A stretch of 5,752 nucleotides of DNA. It comes from Oscillospiraceae bacterium. Lineage in GTDB: Bacteria > Bacillota > Clostridia > Oscillospirales > Oscillospiraceae. A program made the position numbers and the translations under genes. Shown here piece by piece: positions 1-5,070 of this stretch. A model generated the notes under the pieces. That model was not told where the DNA came from and ran no database searches. It worked only from the letters and a program-made list of their open reading frames with translations. Where the stretch lies: assembly GCA_016295225.1 (NCBI GenBank), contig JAEDLP010000108.1, positions 1 through 5,752 of the forward strand, given 5' to 3'. Each line of letters begins with the position of its first letter. Position 1 is the first letter of the stretch.

Positions 1-5
1 CAGGA

Positions 6-11
6 TATAAT
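6..11 (+). promoter_or_regulatory. Possible -10 box upstream of the exonuclease gene
   Basis: A perfect TATAAT lies 35 bases before the exonuclease start codon. The matching -35 element would lie outside the window, so only half of a promoter can be seen. An AAGGGGAG ribosome binding site at 31-38 sits 8 bases before the ATG at 47, which fits a short leader of about 30 bases transcribed from this box. Confidence 0.4.
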
Positions 12-46
12 GGTGTCAAATTTGCCCGAAAAGGGGAGAGTCCTTT

Positions 47-604
47 ATGAATAATCGTTTCATTGCCTTCGATGTTGAGACGCCAAATTCTTCCAACGAT
101 CGCATGAGCGCCATAGGGATCACCGTGGTAGAAGCCGGTAAAATCGAGCAGAGATTTTCCACGTTGGTCAATCCTGAGACATACTTTCATCCGTTCAACG
201 TCCAGCTTACCGGCATCACCCCGGATATGGCCTCAACCGCCCCCACCTTCCCGGAACTCTGGGAGAACATTGGGCCTGTGATGGCCAGCGGCATTTTGAT
301 CGCCCACAACGCCCCCTTCGACATGGGTGTCCTGTCCAAGTGCCTGCGGGCCTATGGCATCCCGTGGCAGACCACCACGATCTACGCCTGCACCTGCCGG
401 ATGGGGAAGGTGTGCTATCCGGCCCTGGAAAATCACCGGCTGAACACCCTCTGCCATCACCTGAAAATCCCGTTGGATCACCATGATGCCGGCAGTGACA
501 GCGAGGGCTGTGCCCGGCTTCTGATGGACTATCTGGAGCATGGCCTGGACGTCACCAGGTTCCTGCGCCGCTACGACATGCAGCGAAGCCGCACGCTGCG
601 CTGA
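47..604 (+). CDS. DEDDh-family 3'-5' exonuclease (DNA polymerase III epsilon-like)
   Basis: This 185-residue protein is a stand-alone proofreading-type exonuclease, expected to remove nucleotides from DNA (or RNA) 3' ends in the cytoplasm using two metal ions. All three Exo motifs are visible. ExoI is FDVET with D9 and E11. ExoII is the AHNAPFD segment with D92. ExoIII is the HHDAGSD segment with H146 and D151, giving the full DEDDh set. The early segment NDRMSAIGIT and the LTGIT segment (54-58) are also typical of the family. There is no BRCT, UvrC or polymerase domain, so it is the short single-domain form common in Firmicutes rather than dnaQ within a holoenzyme operon. The ATG has a good ribosome binding site at 31-38. 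It ends in TGA, and the next gene has its own promoter, so it is probably a separate transcription unit. Its precise substrate cannot be read from the sequence. Confidence 0.9.
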   Translation: MNNRFIAFDVETPNSSNDRMSAIGITVVEAGKIEQRFSTLVNPETYFHPFNVQLTGITPDMASTAPTFPELWENIGPVMASGILIAHNAPFDMGVLSKCLRAYGIPWQTTTIYACTCRMGKVCYPALENHRLNTLCHHLKIPLDHHDAGSDSEGCARLLMDYLEHGLDVTRFLRRYDMQRSRTLR

Positions 605-640
605 CGGACGGGATTTTGGGGAACAGCATTGGTATCGGTT

Positions 641-669
641 TTTACACCTGGATATTCCGATGATATAAT
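641..669 (+). promoter_or_regulatory. Near-consensus sigma-70/SigA-type promoter of the transporter operon
   Basis: TTTACA at 641-646 (one mismatch to TTGACA) is followed by exactly 17 bases and then TATAAT at 664-669. A TG at 661-662 gives an extended -10 (TGATATAAT). Transcription would start at about 676. That makes the in-frame ATG at 673 of the next gene unusable and supports the starts at 703 or 709. No terminator is visible between here and the window end, so this promoter probably drives the whole cluster. A 5-base inverted repeat (ATCGG 634-638, CCGAT 657-661) brackets the -35 but is too short to call an operator. Confidence 0.75.
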
Positions 670-692
670 GAAATGAATTATGCGAAAAAGAA

Positions 693-699
693 GGGAGGG
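693..699 (+). promoter_or_regulatory. Ribosome binding site that decides the hydrolase start
   Basis: GGGAGGG here is a strong Shine-Dalgarno sequence. The core GGAGG (694-698) lies 10 bases before the ATG at 709 and only 4 bases before the ATG at 703, which favours 709. Two in-frame ATGs this close make the choice uncertain by two residues only. Confidence 0.7.
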
Positions 700-708
700 A
701 GCATGATT

Positions 709-1224
709 ATGAAGAAACTGCTGGTTGTCATTGATATGCAGGTGGATTTCATCGACGGCGCTTTAGGAACCAAGGAGGCGGAAGCCATCGTCCCGTCTGT
801 GATTCAGAAAATTACGGAATTTGACGGCGACGTGGTTTACACCCGAGATACCCACGAAGAAACCTACATGGATACTGCGGAAGGGAAAAAGCTGCCGGTT
901 CCGCACTGCATCCGTGGGAGCGACGGTTGGCAGATCCATCCTGGGGTATATGCCGCCGGCGCGGGAAAGACCATCGCTGTCATCGACAAACCTACCTTTG
1001 GGTCTGCGGCTCTCTGCGACTTCGCAGCCGCCGGCGAGTATGACTCCATTGAGCTGGTCGGTCTCTGCACGGACATCTGCGTCATTTCCAACGCGCTGTG
1101 CCTGAAGGCTCGGCTGTGGGAGACCCCCATCGGAGTTTGGAAGTCTTGCTGCGCGGGTGTCACACCCGAAAGCCATGACAACGCACTGTCCGCCATGACC
1201 ATGTGTCAGATCGACATTCTCTGA
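709..1224 (+). CDS. Isochorismatase-fold cysteine hydrolase (nicotinamidase-like)
   Basis: This 171-residue cytoplasmic amidohydrolase belongs to the isochorismatase/nicotinamidase superfamily. Numbered from the ATG at 709, the catalytic triad is complete: D9 in the VVIDMQVDF segment, K94 in IDKPTFGS, and the nucleophile C124 in GLCTDICV. A probable metal site of nicotinamidase type is formed by D47 and H49 (TRDTH) and H66 (VPHC). This points to nicotinamide (to nicotinate plus ammonia) or a similar amide as substrate, rather than isochorismate. Its length and its C-terminal ending (MCQIDIL) fit the clostridial single-domain form. Start 709 is preferred by ribosome binding site spacing and because the family typically begins MKK-hydrophobic. 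The ATG at 703 is possible, and the ATG at 673 lies before the predicted transcription start. It is the first gene of the operon, 40 bases before the binding-protein gene. Its substrate, and whether it acts on the imported solute, are not known. Confidence 0.85.
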   Translation: MKKLLVVIDMQVDFIDGALGTKEAEAIVPSVIQKITEFDGDVVYTRDTHEETYMDTAEGKKLPVPHCIRGSDGWQIHPGVYAAGAGKTIAVIDKPTFGSAALCDFAAAGEYDSIELVGLCTDICVISNALCLKARLWETPIGVWKSCCAGVTPESHDNALSAMTMCQIDIL

Positions 1225-1250
1225 TCCATTCTTTTATCGCACATAATGAA

Positions 1251-1256
1251 AAGGAG
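1251..1256 (+). promoter_or_regulatory. Ribosome binding site of the binding-protein gene
   Basis: AAGGAG lies 8 bases before the ATG at 1265, which is ideal spacing. It is 20 bases before the TTG at 1277, which is too far for normal initiation. It therefore marks 1265 as the ancestral start and makes the TAG at codon 3 a real interruption rather than upstream noise. Confidence 0.8.
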
Positions 1257-1264
1257 TAATTACC

Positions 1265-1276
1265 ATGAAATAGTAT
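1265..1276 (+). other. Ancestral start of the binding-protein gene with in-frame amber stop at codon 3
   Basis: The reading is ATG AAA TAG TAT, continuing in frame without any other stop into the signal peptide and mature protein. The TAG is at 1271-1273. Replacing TAG by AAG would give MKKYLSRIGAAALSL, a classic lipoprotein signal peptide with a positively charged n-region, so a single A-to-T change explains the lesion. As it stands, ribosomes placed by the AAGGAG would make only Met-Lys and stop. Translation of the remainder needs restart at the TTG at 1277, four bases after the stop codon ends, or readthrough of UAG. Confidence 0.85.
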
Positions 1277-2362
1277 TTGTCTCGCATCGGGGCAGCTGCG
1301 CTGTCCCTGGTCATGTTGCTGGGCCTGTGCGCCTGCGGCGGAACCACTGATGAAGGTACTGCCAACGCAGGCGGTGAAGGGGAAAAGACCAAGCTGTACG
1401 TGGTCAACTGGAAGGACTATGGTTCCGACGACCAGGAGCTGATCGCCGCCTTTGAGGAGGAGTATAACTGCGAAATCGTAAACAGCTACATGGAGAGCGA
1501 GGAGCAGCTGCTGACCTCCCTCAAGACCGCTTCTGAGGGCGAGATCGACGTCTGCCTGCCCAACTGCACCATCCTGCCCGCAGCCATCGAGGCAGGTCTC
1601 CTGATGGAGATCGACCCCACCCAGATGGAGAACTTCAGCTCTCTGTACGAGCGCTTCCAGACCCAGAAGGAGTGCTTTGGCGAGGACGGCAAGATGTATG
1701 CGGTTCCCTTCGTTTGGGGATCCACCGCAATCGCATATAACACTGAACTCATGGACGCAGCTCCCTCCAGCATGGCTGACCTCTTCGATGAGCAGTATGC
1801 AGGCAAGGTCACCATCCGTGACGACTATAACGATGCCATCATGGCGGCTGCTATCGTTCTGGGCCAGGACCCCACCGCGCCCAATGACCTGGACGCTATC
1901 CGTGACCTGCTCATCCAGCAGAAGTCTTTGAACCGCACCTACTGGCAGACCGGCGATGAGTTCTCCAAGCTGTTTGCCGGCGGTCAGATTGAGTTCGGTA
2001 TGATGTGGTCCGGTCAGGCTGCTTCCATGAAGCAGGAAGGCGAGCCCATCGGCTTCGTGGTTCCCGAAGACGGCGCCATCGGCTGGGTGGACAACTGGGC
2101 CATCGCATCCGGCTCCCAGAACAAGGAACTGGCTCTGGCCTTTATCAACTACATGATCAGCAAGGACGTGCAGTACGCCTGGGCAGCCAAGGGCGGTCCC
2201 GCACCTGCAAACCAGGAAGCTGCCGAGTCCATCGATCCCGAGTATGCGGCATCCTGCGGCATGGACGAAGCATCCCTGAACCGCCTGTACTTCATGGCAT
2301 ACCAGGATGACGAAACCAAGGCCGAATGGGCTGAGCTGTGGACCGAGGTCAAGGCCAGCTGA
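1277..2362 (+). CDS. potD: PotD-type substrate-binding lipoprotein of an ABC importer (start interrupted)
   Basis: This is the extracytoplasmic solute receptor of the importer, anchored to the outer face of the membrane by a lipid. Numbered from the TTG at 1277, a hydrophobic stretch (about 5-17) leads to lipobox LCAC with the lipidated Cys at 20. The mature protein has PotD-family landmarks: VVNWKDY (W45, D47, Y48), RDDYND (D182-D186), MMWSGQ (W244) and GWVDNW (W270, D272). These align with the known polyamine-contacting Trp/Asp/Glu positions of E. coli PotD, so a cationic amine ligand is plausible. The loop corresponding to the E. coli Ser83/Tyr85 region reads LPNCTIL and differs. Length (361) is normal. 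The problem is the start: the proper ATG at 1265 is followed by TAG at codon 3, so the open frame begins only at a TTG lacking its own ribosome binding site. The rest of the gene is undamaged and ends in TGA, 30 bases before the first permease. A near-normal lipoprotein could be made if the TTG is used. Confidence 0.85.
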   Translation: MSRIGAAALSLVMLLGLCACGGTTDEGTANAGGEGEKTKLYVVNWKDYGSDDQELIAAFEEEYNCEIVNSYMESEEQLLTSLKTASEGEIDVCLPNCTILPAAIEAGLLMEIDPTQMENFSSLYERFQTQKECFGEDGKMYAVPFVWGSTAIAYNTELMDAAPSSMADLFDEQYAGKVTIRDDYNDAIMAAAIVLGQDPTAPNDLDAIRDLLIQQKSLNRTYWQTGDEFSKLFAGGQIEFGMMWSGQAASMKQEGEPIGFVVPEDGAIGWVDNWAIASGSQNKELALAFINYMISKDVQYAWAAKGGPAPANQEAAESIDPEYAASCGMDEASLNRLYFMAYQDDETKAEWAELWTEVKAS

Positions 2363-2380
2363 TTCTGTTTTCTCTGAGAG

Positions 2381-2387
2381 GGAGGAG
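2381..2387 (+). promoter_or_regulatory. Ribosome binding site supporting a TTG start
   Basis: GGAGGAG lies 5 bases before the TTG at 2393 (7 bases if the core GGAGG is counted). No in-frame ATG occurs nearby, and the residues that follow (MEHKKRR then a hydrophobic segment) are a typical permease N-terminus. The TTG start is therefore well supported. Confidence 0.75.
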
Positions 2388-2392
2388 TTCTC

Positions 2393-3220
2393 TTGGAACA
2401 TAAGAAACGCCGGCTGCTGACCCTTCCGTCGGTCTGTTGGCTGCTGATTTTTACCGTGCTGCCCCTGCTCATTATGCTGTTTTACAGTTTCCAGAGCGAC
2501 AGCGGCGCGGGGTTTACCATCGAAAACTACATCCACTTTTTCTCGAAAGCTACCTATCTGAAACTGACTTGGCGCACCATTCTCTCCGCCCTTTTGGTCA
2601 CATTCTTCAGCCTGCTCATCTCCTACCCGCTGGCCTATATCCTGGCCAAGAGGCTGCGGGGGGCCAGAGCCCTGATCTTAGTTCTGATCATCATTCCGTT
2701 CTTCACCAATCAGTTGGTTCGTGTTTACAGCTGGCTGATCTTCCTCCAGGACGGCGGTGTGCTGAACCGCTTCCTGGCCGCCATCGGCATATCGCCGGGA
2801 GACAGCCTGGGGATTCTGTATACCCAGGCGGCGGTGATCATCGCCCTGGTCCATGCGTACTTCCCCTACATGGTCATCACCATCTACATGGCTCTGGAGC
2901 GCATGGACAACAGCATGCTGGAAGCCAGCTATATTCTGGGCGCAACCCGGCTGACTACCTTCCGGCGGGTCATTTTCCCCGTTTCCATGCCGGGCGTGGT
3001 TTCCGGGATTCTGATTGTCTTCGTCCCTTGCCTGGGTTCCTTCGTGGAACCCAGGATCTTGGGCGGCACCAACGGCACCTTGATCGGCACCGTCATTGAA
3101 GACCAGTTCACCGAGCTGTATGGCTGGGGCTTTGGCTCCTCCATTGCGTTCCTGCTGCTGGCTCTGGTCATCCTCAGTATGCTGGTCATCAATTGGTGGG
3201 GAAGGCGGTATGAAGAATGA
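2393..3220 (+). CDS. potB: PotB-type ABC transporter permease
   Basis: This is the first of two membrane subunits of the importer (275 residues). A basic N-terminus (HKKRR) precedes about six membrane segments at roughly 12-32, 62-84, 92-118, 140-166, 201-215 and 250-268. The cytoplasmic EAA loop, which docks on the ATPase, is at about 177-201 (EASYILGAT ... FPVSMPG) and carries the expected Glu, Ala and Gly positions. The segment FVPCLGSFVEPRILGG (210-225) matches the PotB-like pattern near the translocation path. Translation starts at TTG with a good ribosome binding site. The end overlaps the next permease by 4 bases (ATGA), indicating translational coupling. Family and subunit assignment are firm; the transported solute is inferred only from the family. 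Confidence 0.9.
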   Translation: MEHKKRRLLTLPSVCWLLIFTVLPLLIMLFYSFQSDSGAGFTIENYIHFFSKATYLKLTWRTILSALLVTFFSLLISYPLAYILAKRLRGARALILVLIIIPFFTNQLVRVYSWLIFLQDGGVLNRFLAAIGISPGDSLGILYTQAAVIIALVHAYFPYMVITIYMALERMDNSMLEASYILGATRLTTFRRVIFPVSMPGVVSGILIVFVPCLGSFVEPRILGGTNGTLIGTVIEDQFTELYGWGFGSSIAFLLLALVILSMLVINWWGRRYEE

Positions 3221-4023
3221 AGACAAGAAATGTTGGAAGCCGTATTTTCATCCTGCTGGCCCTGCTCTATTTGTATGTCCCCATTGTGGTCCTCATCGTC
3301 ATGGGCTTCAACGAGTCCCGGTATAATTCCTTGCCGTTTACCTTTTCTTTGCGATGGTACCAGGATCTGTTTCAGGATGCAGCCTTGCTGGAGGCCACCC
3401 GCAATTCTCTGCTGATCGCGCTGATCACCGGTGTTGCCTGCATGATCCTGGGAACTCTGTTCATCCTGGGGCATAAGGCGCTGCAAAACAAAAGCAAGCA
3501 GTTGGTGCGCAGCTTTGTTATGATGCCCATGAGCATCCCCTGGCTGATCCTGGGCCTGTCACTGCTGCTGATGATTCGCGCTGTGGGACTGGAGAAAAAC
3601 CTGTTTTTTGTCATTGCCGGTCATATCGTGATCTCCCTGCCATACACCCTGTTGGTTTTGGAGGCCCGCGTCCAATCCATGGATCAGAGCCTGGAGGATA
3701 TGAGCGCTTCTCTGGGCGCCAACCCCTGGACCACCTTCTGGCGTGTGACCTTCCCGGCCATTGTCCCCGCAGTGGTGGCTGGCGGGTTCCTCTCCTTTAT
3801 GATCAGTTTTGACAATTTCCCCATCAGTTACTTCTTGATGCCCTCGGGTATCTCAACGCTGCCTATTGAGATCCAAAGTTCGATCAAGTTTGGCTTTACC
3901 CCTGAGATCAACGCGATTTCCACCGTAATCATCGGTGTCTCGCTGCTGTGTCTGGCGGTGGTCGGCCTGATCATGGGCAGAACGCTCATGAACATGATTG
4001 GAGGAACGAAAAAGAATGTCTGA
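3217..4023 (+). CDS. potC: PotC-type ABC transporter permease
   Basis: This is the second membrane subunit (268 residues), which pairs with the PotB-like protein to form the translocation channel. Hydrophobic segments lie at roughly 10-30, 64-84, 103-120, 129-148, 181-197 and 233-254. The EAA loop is at about 160-189 (EDMSASLGANPW ... FPAIVPAVVAG). The motif SFDNFPISYFL at 197-207 corresponds to the PotC-type S(L/F)D-[DN]-x-x-ISYF signature. The ATG overlaps the upstream TGA by 4 bases, and its own end overlaps the ATPase start by 8 bases, so expression of the three proteins is probably coupled. The frame is intact and the length is normal for the family. Confidence 0.9.
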   Translation: MKTRNVGSRIFILLALLYLYVPIVVLIVMGFNESRYNSLPFTFSLRWYQDLFQDAALLEATRNSLLIALITGVACMILGTLFILGHKALQNKSKQLVRSFVMMPMSIPWLILGLSLLLMIRAVGLEKNLFFVIAGHIVISLPYTLLVLEARVQSMDQSLEDMSASLGANPWTTFWRVTFPAIVPAVVAGGFLSFMISFDNFPISYFLMPSGISTLPIEIQSSIKFGFTPEINAISTVIIGVSLLCLAVVGLIMGRTLMNMIGGTKKNV

Positions 4024-4498
4024 AGTTACTCTGAAAAATCTGACTAAGGTCTACGGCAGCAATACCGTTGTTGATCACATCAATCTGACTGTGTCGGACG
4101 GCACCCTGACCTCGATCCTTGGTCCCTCTGGCTGCGGCAAAACGACCACTCTGCGCATGATTGCCGGCTTTGAAGTGCCCCAGGACGGCGATATCCTCTT
4201 TGATGACGTTTCCGTGGCAAAGACCCCGGTGAACAAGCGGGGTATCGGTATGGTGTTCCAGAGCTATGCGCTGTTTCCTCACATGACGGTTTACCAGAAC
4301 GTTGCTTACGGCTTGGAGCAGCAGAAGGTGAAGGGGGAGGAACTCAAGACCCGTGTCATGGACGCACTAAAAATGGTACACATGGAGGAGTTTGCTTCCC
4401 GTAAGCCCCGGCGGCTCTCCGGCGGCCAACAGCAGCGGGTGGCTCTGGCCCGCGCCCTGGTCATCCGCCCCGTGTTCTGCTTCTGGATGAGTGCCTGA
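4016..4498 (+). CDS. N-terminal fragment of the PotA-type ATPase
   Basis: This is the translatable first part if the frameshift is real: 160 residues, of which the last eight or so (after P152) are out-of-frame nonsense. It contains Walker A, the Q-loop and the ABC signature. It lacks Walker B, the D-loop and the switch histidine, so it could bind a nucleotide phosphate but not hydrolyse ATP. Confidence 0.55.
   Translation: MSEVTLKNLTKVYGSNTVVDHINLTVSDGTLTSILGPSGCGKTTTLRMIAGFEVPQDGDILFDDVSVAKTPVNKRGIGMVFQSYALFPHMTVYQNVAYGLEQQKVKGEELKTRVMDALKMVHMEEFASRKPRRLSGGQQQRVALARALVIRPVFCFWMSA
4468..4471 (+). other. Frameshift point in the ATPase gene (CCCC run)
   Basis: Upstream of this run the conserved protein is read in the frame of the ATG at 4016. 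From GTT at 4474 onward it is read one frame back. A five-C run would join the two exactly, giving Arg-Pro-Arg-Val before LLLDE. No recognisable slippery heptamer or stimulatory hairpin is evident, so a one-base loss or miscalled homopolymer is preferred over programmed frameshifting. Confidence 0.8.
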
Positions 4499-4521
4499 GC
4501 GCCCTGGACAAGAAGCTCCGC

Positions 4522-5067
4522 GTGGAGATGCAGTCCGAGCTGCGCCGTATCCTGGAAGAGTGCGGGGTGACCACCTTCTTCGTCACCCACGACCAGGAGG
4601 AGGCTATGACCCTGTCTGATTCCATCGTGGTTATGAACCACGGTATCATCGAGCAGACCGGCTCCCCTTATGAAGTCTATGAGCGGCCCAGAAATCGCTT
4701 CGTTGCGAGCTTTTTGGGCAAAGCAAACTTCTTTGGTGGCAAGGTTCTGGCAGTCGATGGAAACCGTGTAACCATGGAAACCCCGGGCGGAACCTTTACC
4801 ATTTCCGCTCCAAGCGCGCAGGTGGGAGAAACCGTGTCCTACGCTGTCCGGCCGGAGAAGATTGAGATGTCCATCCAGGGAGACGGCGTCCGGGGGATCG
4901 TGACATCTGTGGTCTACTCTGGCAGTACCACTTCCTTCCGGGTTCGTTGCGGCGGCATGGAGGTTCTGACCGAGGAGCGCTCCGCCGCAGGTCAGAGTGC
5001 CTTTGCCCGCGGGGATTCCGTGGTGCTTCATTGGCCTGCTGACGCAGCGATTCCTTTGGAGGATTAA
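4522..5067 (+). CDS. C-terminal fragment of the PotA-type ATPase
   Basis: This is the open frame after the shift, which could nominally begin at GTG 4522, although conserved residues in the same frame extend back to 4474 and there is no ribosome binding site. It carries the switch-histidine segment FFVTHDQEEAM, the FLGKANFF linker, and a TOBE-type substrate/regulatory domain with the VRPEKI segment and a GSTTSFRV strand. It is a remnant or mis-split part of the gene above, not an independent gene. Confidence 0.5.
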   Translation: MEMQSELRRILEECGVTTFFVTHDQEEAMTLSDSIVVMNHGIIEQTGSPYEVYERPRNRFVASFLGKANFFGGKVLAVDGNRVTMETPGGTFTISAPSAQVGETVSYAVRPEKIEMSIQGDGVRGIVTSVVYSGSTTSFRVRCGGMEVLTEERSAAGQSAFARGDSVVLHWPADAAIPLED

Positions 5068-5070
5068 CAC

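Larger units (their letters stand above)
4016..5067 (+). pseudogene. potA: PotA-type ABC transporter ATPase, interrupted by a frameshift
   Basis: This gene encodes the ATP-hydrolysing subunit that powers the importer from the cytoplasmic side. The ATG at 4016 follows GGAGG at 4000-4004 and overlaps the permease stop. The frame holds to codon 152, then shifts into the -1 frame at the C-run 4468-4471. The original frame hits TGA at 4496-4498, while the correct sequence continues in the other frame to TAA at 5065-5067. Adding one C (CGC CCC CGT GTT CTG) restores RPRVLLLDE and gives a 350-residue protein, the usual PotA length. Restored domains are Walker A GPSGCGKTT at 36-44, the Q-loop near Q82, signature LSGGQQQR at 134-141, Walker B LLLDE at 155-159, D-loop SALD at 162-165, switch His at 192 (VTHD), and a C-terminal TOBE domain. 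No other damage is visible, so this is either a very young mutation or a sequence error. The residue after Walker B is Cys instead of the common Pro or Ser. Confidence 0.85.

Noticed and set aside
634..661. Inverted repeat ATCGG/CCGAT around the -35 element as an operator
   Set aside because: The arms are only 5 bases with an 18-base gap and no further pairing, which is expected by chance.
1211..1247. A second promoter before the binding-protein gene (TCGACA ... CATAAT)
   Set aside because: The spacing is about 25 bases, far from 17, and both boxes are imperfect. Transcription from the promoter at 641-669 explains the gene.
2363..2392. CTCTGAGAG pseudo-palindrome between receptor and first permease as a terminator
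   Set aside because: The stem is only about 4 bases with no T-tract, and it merges into the permease ribosome binding site.
1160..2536. A 458-codon open frame on the - strand opposite the binding-protein gene
   Set aside because: It lies antisense to a clearly conserved PotD-family protein, shows no recognisable domain, and is explained by GC-rich codon bias leaving the opposite strand free of stops.
2437..3099. A 220-codon + strand open frame inside the first permease gene
   Set aside because: The same DNA encodes a well-conserved permease with an EAA loop in another frame. The alternative product is rich in His, Pro and Gly with no membrane or domain pattern.
4461..4498. Programmed -1 ribosomal frameshifting in the ATPase gene
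   Set aside because: There is no X XXY YYZ slippery heptamer in the correct phase and no obvious downstream hairpin, and this ATPase family is not known to me to use recoding. A one-base loss is simpler.
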